Source: Eurosta solidaginis (lineage: Eukaryota > Arthropoda > Insecta > Diptera > Tephritidae). From it: a stretch of DNA of 64,000 nt. Position 1 is the first letter of the stretch, and each line of letters starts with the position of its first letter. Below the pieces are notes generated by a model. The model did no database searches. It was not told where the DNA came from and saw only the letters and a list, made by a program, of their open reading frames with translations. The stretch spans positions 65,072,779 to 65,136,778 of the forward strand of contig NC_090319.1 of the NCBI RefSeq assembly GCF_040869045.1, written 5' to 3'. Shown in pieces: positions 34,773 to 46,134 of the stretch. A program made the position numbers and the translations under genes.

Positions 34773-35867
34773 ATTTCATCCCTTTTTTCGTATTTGGTAT
34801 AGAATTATGGCATTTTTTTCATTTTTCGTAATTTTCGATATCGAAAAAGTGGGCGTGGTCATAGTCGGATTTCGTTAATTTTTCATACCAAGATAAAGTG
34901 AGTTCAGATAAGTACGTGAACTGAGTTTAGTAAAGATATATCGATTTTTGCTCAAGTTATCGTGTTAACGGCCATGCGGAAGGACAGACGGACGACTGTG
35001 TATAAAAACTGGGCGTGACATCAACCGATTTCGCCCATTTTCACAGAAAACAGTTAACGCCATAAAATCTATGCCCCTACCAAAAGGATTGGTTAATTTT
35101 TGTTCGACTTATGGCGTTAAAAGTATCCTAGACAAATTAAATGAAAAAGGGCGGAAAAATTTCTTTTATTTTTGTATTTTGTTGCACCATATCATTACTG
35201 GAGTTGAATCTTGACATAATTTACTTATATACTGTAAAGATATTAAATTTTTTGTTAAAATTTTACTTTAAAAAAAAATTTTTTTAAAAGTGGGCGTGGT
35301 CCTTCTCCGATTTTACAAATTTTTATTAAGCGTACATATAGTAATAAGAGTAACGTTCCTGCCAAATTTCATCATGATATCTTCAACGACTGCCAAATTA
35401 CAGCTTGCAAAAGTTTTAAATTACCTTCTTTTAAAAGTGGGCGGTGCCACGCCCATTGTCCAAAATTTTACTAATTTTCTATTTTGCGTCATAAGTTCAA
35501 CTCATCTACCAAGTTTCGTCGCTTTATCTGTCTTTTGTAATGAATTATCGCACTTTTTCGGTTTTTCGAAATTTTCGATATTTAAAAAGTGGGCGTGGTT
35601 ATAGTCCGATATCGTTCATTTTAAATAGCGATCTGAGATGAGTGCTCAGGAACCTACATACCAAATTTCATCAAGATACCTCAAAATTTACTCAAGTTAT
35701 CGTGTTAATGGACGGACGGACGGACATGGCTCAATCAAATTTTTTTTCGATCCTGATTATTTTGATATATGGAAGTCTATATCTATCTCGATTCCTTTAT
35801 ATATGTACAACCAACCGTTATCCAATCAAACTTAATATACTCTGTGAGCTCTGCTCAACTGAGTATA
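34773..35867 (-). mobile_element. Family A element, truncated (A3), inside the minisatellite
   Basis: The minus-strand 5' end (CTCAACTGAGTATA) is at 35867 and the GTCC tract near 35715. The copy lacks the minisatellite and the 3' hairpin end. It stops at 34773, at the point homologous to about 39290 in A4. Several GGGCGTGG boxes and one palindrome (TTTCGATATCGAAA near 34840) remain. A second palindrome has decayed to TTTCGATATTTAAA near 35575. Confidence 0.8.
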
Positions 35868-35981
35868 AAAAGATGAAATAACTTTCAGAAGAAAATTAAA
35901 TGAAAAGCCAAATGACATTTGGAAACGATCTGATGGAATTCAGAAAAGACCAAATAAAAGTCAGTAATGCACTAAGCACGA

Positions 35982-36033
35982 CAAAAGTACTTCTAAAAAA
36001 AAAAATTTTTTTTAATATTAAGAAGTACTTTTG
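35982..36033. repeat. Perfect 13-bp inverted repeat with A/T spacer
   Basis: CAAAAGTACTTCT (35982-35994) is inverted at 36021-36033. The spacer is a run of A followed by a run of T, so nearly the whole 52 bp can fold. It could be a hairpin or the junction of a small fold-back element. Confidence 0.85.
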
Positions 36034-37478
36034 GATTTTAAAGGCCCGAACACATTTAACTTCTGCGTCGTTTTGGCGCTGGCGTCACTCGAATTGCGAA
36101 AGTTTTTGTGACACAGTGAGCGCAAATGGAGTACACAAATTTTGATTGTTGGTCATTGAAAATTTTAAACAAAAAATGTGTTAGTTCAAAAAAGAAAATA
36201 GGGCAATTCTCTAGTCTACGAAACGTCTCGAAATTTTAGTTAACGTAGAAAATATACCATGTTTTCTAGATCAAGTATGCAGCACTCGGAGAACGCACCA
36301 CTTACATAAGTAATATGCTTTCGATCTGATCTTACGTTAAGCGTCCAAAGTTAATTTTAATTATAAATTTTATATTTTATGCATACAAAAATTTACAAAA
36401 CTTCCGCGCACAAAATTTTGTTGTTTTTTTTTTTTTAATGAACAAATCACTTCCTACTTCTTGTCACATTTATAAATTTTCCATTCAAATCTATATGGGT
36501 TTGCGTATAGAAAATGTAGGAACCGTATAAAATTTTTCACAAATGTATTTTGTTGTATCGTGTAGAAAACTTTTGGCAGTAAATTGAAAAATTTTCTAGA
36601 CAGAGAGAATACCGCTAATATTTTTGTGTTCAAAGTCAAATGTTGATACAACTCAAGCCCCAAAACGAAGCAAAAGTCGAATGTGTTTGTGATTTAATGT
36701 TTTCTACATTGTTTGCTGGGATAATTTTATAATTTTTTTTTTTTTTCAGAAAATATGTTTCTCTTGTTGCTTTTATCCGCACAAACAGCATGACATAAGC
36801 ACGCATAAAATAACTATGACGTGACTAGGAGCGAAATAAAAAAATTTACCAACCTAAAAAAATTAAATTTGACTATTCAAAAAGGGAAGCGTAAAGAACG
36901 AAAGCGATATGAGTTGGTAACCCTATTCAACTATATATGTATTTAGGAGAAAAACTACAAACAAGCAAATAAAAACAAAAAGCATTTATAAAAAGATAAT
37001 AAAACTCTTTGAAAAGTCATTAAGGTATACTAGAATTAAAGATTCAAAGCACGCTTTATGTAACACTATGAACACATCCAGTCCATGTGAGCTTCATCCA
37101 CACAAACCGTCCAGTTCAATCTAACGCTTGATATGGATATCTTTTATGAATGTATCTTGATTTATTACCGTTGCAAGAATCGTACCAACAGTATTAAACA
37201 AACCTTAACCAAGCCAAAATAAAAATAAAAGTTTCTGCGTATTATATTTTGAGTGAGCTCAAATCTGGCAAAAAAAACTTAAATAAACAACAATAGAAAA
37301 TAACTTAAATGGGCTGAACGCAGTAAATACATAAAAAATATTCGAAAAACAAATAAACAAGTATGTATAACCAAACTCGAGCGATAATATTTTAGCAAGT
37401 TTCACTAGCAGCAAAACAACGCAAAGATACGTAAATACGCAAGTCGGCATAGCAAAAAAAGAAAAAATAAAAAAAAAA
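36034..37478. other. AT-rich gene-free segment
   Basis: No supported gene. The short frames 36454-36663 and 37259-37450 lack motifs. Confidence 0.45.
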
Positions 37479-40400
37479 CAAGTAAGGAAGGTTAAGTTCG
37501 GGTGTAACCGAACATTACATACTCAGTTGAGAGCTATGGTGACAACATAAGGGAAAATAACCATGTAGGAAAATGAACCGAGGGAAACCCTGGAATGTGT
37601 ATCAAATGAAAGGCATTAAAGAGTATTTTATGAGGGAGTGGGCCATAGTTCTATAGGTGGACGCCATTTATGGATATAGCCATAAAGGTGGATCAGGGAT
37701 GACTCTAGAATGCGTTTGTACGATATGGGTATCAAATGAAAGGTGTTAATGAGTATTTTAAAAGGGAGTAATCCTTAGTTCCATAGGTGGAAGCCGTTTC
37801 GAGATATCGCCACAAAGGTGGACCAGGGGTGACCCTAGAATTTGTTTGTACAATATGGGCATCAAACGAAAGGTGTTAATGAGTATTTTAAAAGGGAGTG
37901 GGCCTTAGTTCTATAGGTGGACGCCATTTCGAAATATCGCTATAAAGGTGGACCAGGGGTGACTCTAGAATGTGTCTGAACGATATGGGTATCAAATTAA
38001 AGGTATTAATGAGGGTTTTAAAAGGGAGTGGTGGTCGCATTTTCGAGATATCGCCATAACGGTGGACCAGGGGTGACCCTAGAATTTGTTTGTACAATAT
38101 GGGTATCAAAAGAAAGGTGTTAATGAGTATTTTAAAAGGGAGTAATCCTTAGTTCCATAGGTGGACGCCGTTTCGAGATATCGCCATAAAGGTGGAGCAG
38201 GGGTGACCCTAGAATTTGTTTCTACAATATGGGTATCAAAAGAAAGGTGTTAATGAGTATTTTAAAAGGGAGTAATCCTTAGTTCCATAGGTGGACGCCG
38301 TTTCGAGATATCGCCATAAAGGTGGAGCAGGGGTGACCCTAGAATTTGTTTCTACAATAAGGGTATCAAAAGAAAGGTGTTAATGAGTATTTTAAAAGGG
38401 AGTAATCCTTAGTTCCATAGGTGGACGCCGTTTCGAGATATCGCCATAAAGGTGGAGCAGGGGTGACCCTAGAATTTGTTTCTACAATATGGGTATCAAA
38501 AGAAAGGTGTTAATGAGTATTTTAAAAGGGAGTAATCCTTAGTTCCATAGGTGGAAGCCGTTTCGAGATATCGCCACAAAGGTGGGCCAGGGGTGACCCT
38601 AGAATTTGTTTGTACAATATGGGCATCAAACGAAAGGTGTTAATGAGTATTTTAAAAGGGAGTGGGCCTTAGTTCTATAGGTGGACGCCATTTCGAAATA
38701 TCGCTATAAAGGTGGACCAGGGGTGACTCTAGAATGTGTCTGAACGATATGGGTATCAAATTAAAGGTATTAATGAGGGTTTTAAAAGGGAGTGGTGGTC
38801 GCATTTTCGAGATATCGCCATAACGGTGGACCAGGGGTGACTCTAGAATTCGTTTGTGCAATATGGGTATCAAACGAAAGGAGTTAATGAGTATTTTAAA
38901 AGGGCGTTGGGGCTTAGTTCTATAGGCGGACGCCTTTTCGAGATATTTCCATAAAGGTGGACCAGGGGTGACTCTAGAATGAGTTTGTACGATATGGGTA
39001 TCAAATTAAAGGTATTAATGAGAGTTTTAAAAGGGAGTGGTGTGAAGGCGTTTTCCAGATATCGACCAAAATGTGGACCAGGGTGACCCAGAACATCATC
39101 TGTTGGATACCGCTAATTTATTTATATACGTAATACCTGCCAAGATTTTAAGAGTTTTTTATTTCGCCCTCCAGAACTTTTTCATTTTCTTCTACTTAAT
39201 ATGGTAGGTGTCACAACCATTTTATAAAGTTTTTTTCTAAATTTATACTTCGCGTCAATAAAACAATCCAATTACCTTACCATGTTTCGTCCCTTTTTTC
39301 GTATTTGGTATAGAATTATGGCATTTGTTCATTTTTCGTAATTTTCGATATCGAAAAAGTGGGCGTGGTCATAGTCGGATTTCGTTCATTTTTCATACCA
39401 AGATAAAGTGAGTTCAAGTAAGCACGTGAACTAAGTTCATTAAAGATATGTCGATTTTTGCTCAAGTTATCGTGTTAACGGCCATGCGGAAGGACAGACG
39501 GACGACTGTGTATAAAAACTGGGCGTGGCATCAACCGATTTCGCCCATTTTCACAGAAAACAGTTAACGTCATAAAATCTATGCCCCTACCAAATTTCAA
39601 AAGGATAGGTTAATTTTTGTTCGACTTATGGCGTTAAAAGTATCCTAGACAAATTAAAAGAAAAAGGGCGGAGCCACGCCCATTTTGAAATTTTCTTTTA
39701 TTTTTGTCTTTTGTTGCACCATATCATTACTGGAGTTGAATGTTGACATAATTTACTTATATACTGTAAAGATATTAAATTTTTTGTTAAAATTTTACTT
39801 TTAAAAAAATTTTTTTTTAAAAATGGGCGTGGTCCTTCCCCGATTTTGCTAATTTTTATGAAGCATACATATAGTAATAGGAGTAACGTTCCTGCCAAAT
39901 TTCACCATGATATCTTCAACGACTGCCAAATTACAGCTTGCAAAAATTTTAAATTACCTTCTTTTAAAAGTGGGCGGTGCCACGCCCATTGTCCAAAATT
40001 TTACTAATTTTCTATTCTGCGTCATAAGTTCAACTCATCTACCAAGTTTCGTCGCTATAGCTGTCTTTTGTAATGAATTATCGCACTTTTTCGGTTTTTC
40101 GAAATTTTCGATATCGAAAAAGTGGGCGTGGTTATAGTCCGATATCGTTCATTTTAAATAGCGATCTGAGATGAGTGCTCAGGAACCTATATACCAAATT
40201 TCATCAAGATACCTCAAAATTTACTCAAGTTATCGTGTTAACGGACGGACGGACGGACATGGCTCAATCAAATTTTTTTTCGATCCTGATTATTTTGATA
40301 TATGGAAGTCTATATCTATCTCGATTCCTTTATATATGTACAACCAACCGTTATCCAATCAAACTTAATATACTCTGTGAGCTCTGCTCAACTGAGTATA
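37479..40400 (-). mobile_element. Family A element, full length (A4)
   Basis: The minus-strand 5' end is at 40400 (ACTGAGTATA in plus). The GTCC tract is near 40245. GGGCGTGG boxes lie near 40120, 39970, 39820, 39525 and 39360, and palindromes near 40105 and 39345. The minisatellite spans 37640-39060. The 3' end at 37479 reads CAAGTAAGGAAGG in plus, with the hairpin TTCGGGTGTAACCGAA inside. It is about 2.9 kb with no coding capacity. Confidence 0.84.
37640..39060 (-). repeat. Family A minisatellite with higher-order structure
   Basis: Units of about 120-130 bp. Near-identical unit variants (TTTCTACAATATGGGTATC with a GGTGGAGCAG step) occupy 38100-38580 in tandem. A larger block starting near 37800 recurs 764 bp later (frames 37888-38109 and 38652-38873 encode almost the same peptide). 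This indicates recent block duplication. Confidence 0.85.
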
Positions 40401-40529
40401 AAGACCAGTAAACAACAAATAAATAATGCCCGACCGAATACGAATAATTTAAAGAACTGAATGAACATACGTTTTTTTCCTTCAGCTTTTACAATCATAA
40501 TTTATTTCGATGATCGTTTTGAATATTAT

Positions 40530-40899
40530 TAGAGCTTACGATTTCTCGAACTTGTTCGAGGAGAGATTTCTCGCGGGTCTCGCCTTCTCGCGAGATTCTC
40601 GAATCTCGAATTACTCGTAAGGCTCGCGAGCCTCTCAACATTCAATTTAATCGATTCATTGCTTGTTTTATATAGAACTTACGATTTCTTTTGGAGTACA
40701 AGCGAAAGTTTCCACAAAACCAAAACTAAAAAACACCGAAATGTATAGAATTACGCCAATGCAGCGATTGAATTGAAAGTTGAAAAGCTTGTGAGATTTA
40801 CGAGTACTTAGAGACACGAGAACCTCGCGAGAAGTCGAGTTCTCAATTTCTCGTGTCTCGAAAATCTCACTTATGTTCAAAAAGAAAGCGTAAGCTCTA
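40530..40899. mobile_element. hAT-like MITE (370 bp) with 8-bp target duplication
   Basis: The ends are inverted: TAGAGCTTACGATTTC on the left and GAAAGCGTAAGCTCTA on the right (one mismatch over 16). They are flanked by a perfect 8 bp direct repeat AATATTAT (40522-40529 and 40900-40907). An 8 bp duplication with short TIRs is the hAT signature. The interior is unusual, with many CTCG/CGAG steps such as CTCGCGAG. It has no transposase; the frame 40668-40946 is chance. Confidence 0.88.
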
Positions 40900-41838
40900 A
40901 ATATTATTAAATGTGCTGTCGGAGTGCACGCAATTTCGCGCAGCATCTAACTAACAACAATTAGACCTACGCTGCCTAAGAGGTTGAAGAGTACGCGTTT
41001 TGAACCCAATTGCCGGGATACTTGTTTTTAATTATTTAAGATAATAACTCTATCTATTTTTTCTATTACAACAACCAAGTCAGGAGTGTGATAGTTTTTG
41101 TAGAGATTAATGCAAAACTGATACAAAAAACGAAACCATTATTGCATTTCAAAATTTCATCGTCGATCTAAAAAGGCATTTGGCCACAATCTCGGTGCGC
41201 AAAACAGGACTGCTCATCAAGCATGGGGTTAATTTTGCAAACAAATTACACACCATTAATTTCTCTCTGACTCTGTAACAAAGATAGATCGATAAGCTTT
41301 AGACAATTGTGGAACATAGGAAAGAAGACAACCATCCTGTGTTTCACGGAATTGTTTTTGAACGGATCTCATTTGGTCACAATGAATCCAATAACACACA
41401 ACTAAAAAAATATTCCAAAATAAAGTTTCGAATGTGGTAAAATAGCTTTACCAAAAAAAGCAAAAAAAACTTATCACATAGTAAATAAAATCTAGAAAGG
41501 TCTTTAGCCCATCAAAGAAAGTTTACAAATCGTAGAACGAGTATTACACGGGTCAACACAAAATTTGACTTTGACTTCAAAGCATTAAATTTCAGTTCTT
41601 TAGGTCGTAATTTGACGAAAAAAAAAATATATGGCATGAAAAAGTTTGCTTTCCCATTTAGGAAACCGCTTCAACGAAATTTTTCAAAATCTGTGGTTTT
41701 AATTTTTACTTGAAAATGAAACAATTAAAATAAATATATTTTTATTAAGTTTTTATATCGATATAACTTACAAAAAAGTGGAAAATAATTTAAAGGTGTA
41801 CACTTTTACTTTTCTTTTATGTTCATAGGTATTATCTC

Positions 41839-42555
41839 TCAATAAACGCCAAATATAGTATCCCATTGTGTTTTCATCATATTGGCCTTGATAACTTTGT
41901 TCGAAGAAGAGCCTAAAAGCTCTGCTTTACTTTTTGGTAAATTTATATCTCTAATCAAATCATTAAATTCTTCAGTAGGTATGTAATGATGTTTTGGTTA
42001 TTCCGGTGTCGGTAAAAACTCCTTAACGGCATTGATTTTATAAGAACTTAGAGATGAGCCACTCCTCTGCGATAATTTTTTCGGTGGCGCTGGTACTGGT
42101 CGTGTCAGATCGTGTGCGACTGGAGCAGAAGAAGATTCAAGATCAGGATATTCGATAGGTTTTGCATTTTTACCTCTACGTCTTTTACTCGGATTCACAA
42201 TGCAAAATTAGCAGTCTTTAACGTCGTATTTTATTTCTGGCCAGATTCTTGGTGCTGCATATTTCATAGATCTTTTCTCACCTCGATACCAACCTAAAAT
42301 ATAGAAAGAGGAATCAATATGTCTACTTTATTTAATTTACTATTTAAATAAAATTTGCTTACCTTCCAAACATCGTTTACAATAACTACAAGCAACATGT
42401 GGAGCCCATGTCTTGTCTTGATTCCAAACAGGACAGCCAAAATATGCTTCGTAGGCTTCACAGAGGATGAGAGATGTATTTAATTCATATTTTATATCTC
42501 GAACTTTAATAATCTGCCCACATACATATATAACAATCAATAGCATCAGCTTCAT
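41839..42555 (-). pseudogene. Two-exon pseudogene of a Cys-rich arthropod protein family
   Basis: Exon 1 (42555-42363) ends FGCPVWNQDKTWAPHVACSY, then CKRCLEG, at donor GTAAGC. A 69 bp intron (42294-42362) follows with acceptor ATTTTAG. Exon 2 continues WYRGEKRSMKYAAPRIWPE, a DC-stop-FC step, then AKPIEYPDLE and VPAPPKKLS, and further IPTEEFNDLIRDINLPKSKA ELLGS, ending TGA at 41839. In-frame TAA codons are at 42208-42210 (where Tyr would be expected) and 41998-42000. The spaced Cys/His suggest a zinc-binding domain. I recall similar anonymous ORFs in arthropods but cannot name the family. The upstream part is not found. Confidence 0.65.
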
Positions 42556-44701
42556 ATTTACACTTTCGCGACGATATTTTAGGTTATTCTAGATTTGTAC
42601 AAAACACTTGATCGTTGTTTAGTTATCACTCTAGCGCCATGAGTATTGTTACTATAACTATTACAAAAGCAAACTTTATACCGAAAAAAGGCATTTTCTT
42701 TTTGTTTTTGTTTATAATAAAACAGAAAATCATGAAATAAACTTTAGGACAAAGAAAAAACTTTTGTTGTAGAGTTGTGTTATGTAAATGTAAGTCCCAA
42801 TTTCTGGACGAGATCGAACCGGATACGTTCTGCTCGGTAACTGAGTCTGAAAGGGGAAAAACCACACTCGAAAAACCCTAACAATTTCTGAAAGGGAAGA
42901 AAAATAGGATTAATTTTGCGCCATAGAAGCGCTTCCCTTTATCTAGACAAGTAATTTTCTCATAAACTAAGATGTTCTTTTTTTTTTGACTCATTTTTTT
43001 TTGGGTTTCCGACAGGATGGATATTTGATGTACTCGTTCTGAACGAGCATCGACACTGATGATGGCACAACCCCGAAATCGGTTTGTCTCGAAACCAAAT
43101 TTGATAAGAGATGACGGAAACTCGTTCGAATATACTTCATATTTTTTTCTTGGTTATATTAATACTTGATTGAAAAAAAAAATTTAAATTTTTCCTCACA
43201 TTAATGAAAAGTTTTATACAAAAATAGGAAATTATTACTCAGTACATTGAAATAATCCACAATTTGAAGAAAATTTTTTTATGAAATGTTTTACCTCATT
43301 TGAGGCAAGTGTTTTTTCTGAGTGTACGTCAAAGCAAGCAAACTGCTGCACAAAACCTTACAGCACCCTGTGCATATAAGAGGCGCCAGTATGAAATGCC
43401 AACAAACAAGTGAGCAATAGCATTTTTTGGGAAATTGGGGTTGTACATGATGGAAACAAAACTTAGCTGCAATATAAAATGATTCAAGAGCAAATTTTAA
43501 AATTTTACAAAAAATTTTATAATGCCGTTTAAATGAAAAATAAAATATTACGTTTTCAATAGAAACTAAATTAGACAGCTCAGTGATAAATCAACTTATT
43601 TCGGCTGCAGGTTTAAAAACCTTATACTAGAGAAAATGTCAGGAAAACAGCCTAATACAGCTTATATAGCACAACGCCATAACTTGAGTATATGGGCCAT
43701 TTTAGAGTCTATCAGTATTTTCGCCTGTATACTATACTGAGTCTGGGCATTTTGCAACCAATTTGCCAAACTGAAAGAAACGTCAAATATAAAATTTTCA
43801 AAACAAGGCTTACATCACTTTCGCAGTAAACCAATATTGGCAAGGTTCAAGCGCCAACATAACAGGTAGTTAGAGAAGCTAAGCAATGCACAAACATACC
43901 TACTAAATATATATTACACAGTTTGTCTAATCATACAATTGGTGGAAAATTTTGTAGTGACAGTGAATTAGTTTCATTGGCTTTAAATATATATTGCAAA
44001 AACAACCGAATGTGTTTAAATAACTGCATAGTTGAGTATCGAACAACGGATGAGCTATTTCTTAATAAAGTATATTTTAAGTGGAAACGTGTACTCATAC
44101 TTAAAAAAGGTGCGACGACGCGAAGAAGATACGAAGTCGACAAAGCATTTTATTTTTAATTGCGACTAAAATTGTATTTTCATATTTTTTATAGATGAAA
44201 TATCTATTTCGATAACTGAGTAAATAAAACTTGTTAGCCAATGTTTACAAATCTCAATCACCCTAGACACACTCAATCACTGTAGACATTATTATTTAAC
44301 CATAGAAAGATAACGTTATTTTTTTTACCCTAGAAAGATAATGTACGTCTGAGAGACGTGTTCAAGTTTAAGGACCCTAAAGATATAAAAAAACTTACAT
44401 CTTTTTTTTTTGGTTTTTTTTTATCATTAATTTGATATATATTCACATGTTTTAAATGTTTTTTAAAGAAATCTATTGATTTTTTAATATATTAAAAATT
44501 AAGTTTGACTTGTCTTTGACTTGTCCTCACAAAAATCAGTCATTTTCGAAGGGCCTCAGTTTATAGCAAAAAAATTAAAATAAAATATATTTTTTTGTAC
44601 TTCAATTGAATGAATTAACTGTAGTTTAAAAAAATATTAGCTAAAATTACCATTTTAGGCAAAAATTACATATAAAATTTGTAGTCACGTAAAACATAAC
44701 G
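42556..44701. other. AT-rich gene-free segment
   Basis: No supported gene. Opposing frames at 43923-44159 overlap and carry no motif. Confidence 0.45.
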
Positions 44702-46047
44702 ATACGTCAAGGTGCGTCCACACCAGTAACAAAACGTGTTACAAACAATTATATAACCAATCTTATGCAAACTGTTAGAAATTCAACTGAAAAATGTTGT
44801 ATAACACGATGTTGTGTAACTTTTTTTCTGTTTTTATAGCAGATTACATGTTACACAGAGGTTGTCGGTAAAGATCAAAGGAATTAGATAGGTTAGGTTA
44901 GGTTAAAGTGGCTGCCTCCGCTGTCCGAGCGGAAACTCACGTAGGCCGTTGTGGCCCGTTGTGCTACCACGTGGGGGGCCCCTATTTCCTGTTACCCTAC
45001 TCTCATAGAAGAAAGTTTGTTGGGTTTATAGATTCAAGCACCGCAAGGTACCCAAAGGAGTGTCTGTGGAGGCATTGGTACCTGGTTTTTGACAGTGCGG
45101 GACAGTGGCACAGATAGTGCTCTACGCTTTCTATCTCCTCCTCGTCGCTACAACTGCGGCAGAAGTCATTTGTCTGCAGGCCCATATAGGCACAGTGAGT
45201 GCCCATGAGACAGTGACCTGCAAGAAGGCCCGCTAGTGGGCTTATAGAGATACGGTTTAACAATATCACCGATTGCGATCTCTTTTCATCCAGCTTAGGC
45301 CAGATTTGCTTGGATATACTACAAGTAGGTTCCTTGGCCCATCTGGCGTTTGCCTGCTCTGTGAAAAGAGATCGCAGGCAGTGTTTGCAAGTGTTTAGAG
45401 GAGGGCTGGCCCCACCCCCGGAGGTTATTGTTGGCAGGTTGGTGCCTTCCCTAGCTAGCTTATCCGCGGCGCAGTTTCCTGAGATGTCACAGTGGCCAGG
45501 AACCCATATTATGCTTAGGTTGCAATTTTCAGCTAGTTTGTTGAGGGTTTCTCTGCACTTCAATGCCACTAGTGACGAGTTGTTACTGCATTGCAGGGAT
45601 TTTATGGCAGCTTGGCTGTCAGAGAAGATTGAAATAGAATTGGTCACCTGCAGGTTAGCAAGATAGAGGGCTGCTTCCCAGATAGCTATGAGTTTAGCCT
45701 GAAAAACTCTACAGTGGTCGGGTAAGCGAAAGCTCTCGCTTAGATCGAGATTAGTTGTTTAGTTTAGAGACATCTGTAAAAAAGGAGATTTCGGGAGATC
45801 CCGGATCCACGCCGTTTGCCCACTCGTTCCTCTCTGGGATTCTTGTGGAAAATTTGTTGTCCCAGCAAGGGGACGATGTTGTATGGTCCAATTTCAAGAA
45901 GGTTTCGGGGACCTGCTTCAGGATCCGGGTGAGACCAAGCCAAGGAATTAGATAACTTGGTTGTGTAACAAGTTGCAATTGTTTTAAAACAATTGTTATA
46001 CGTCTTTGACTATTTCGTTACCGGTGTGGAAGTACCTTTAGACGTAT
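44702..46047. mobile_element. MITE (about 282 bp) carrying a nested LINE
   Basis: Inverted ends begin ATACGTC and continue AAGGTGCGTCCACACCAGTA on the left against AAGGTACTTCCACACCGGTA on the right (reverse complement of 46015-46036). Removing the nested LINE and one target duplication leaves about 282 bp of AACA/TTGT-rich sequence. It includes the perfect 20 bp palindrome at 45976-45995. The target duplication could not be fixed, so the superfamily is open. Confidence 0.7.
44891..45941 (-). mobile_element. 5'-truncated LINE with RNase H domain and TTAGG-type tail
   Basis: It lies inside a perfect 13 bp duplication AAGGAATTAGATA (44878-44890 and 45942-45954). Minus frame 45003-45647 encodes RNase H: ISIFSDSQAAIKSL, IIWVPGHCDISGNCAADKLA. 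A C-terminal Cys motif follows (CRSCSDEEE...HYLCHC). Upstream, another frame has ISFFTDVSKL, the first catalytic region with Val where Gly is usual; frames are broken near 45750. The 3' terminus on the minus strand is TTAACCTAACCTAACC. RNase H after RT suggests an I/R1/LOA-type lineage. Confidence 0.88.
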
Positions 46048-46134
46048 TTTTAAAAAACAATCGTATATACTTCAGAAAACAAAAAAGTTACTACTGAAAA
46101 CACCAAGTGTTGTTTTTCTTGCATAAATGAATAA

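Noticed and set aside
43923..44159. Candidate small gene of 78 residues
   Set aside because: There is an equally open frame on the opposite strand, no motif, no splice or promoter context, and AT-rich codon use.
45310..45666. 118-residue plus-strand open frame
   Set aside because: Antisense shadow of the LINE RNase H frame on the minus strand.
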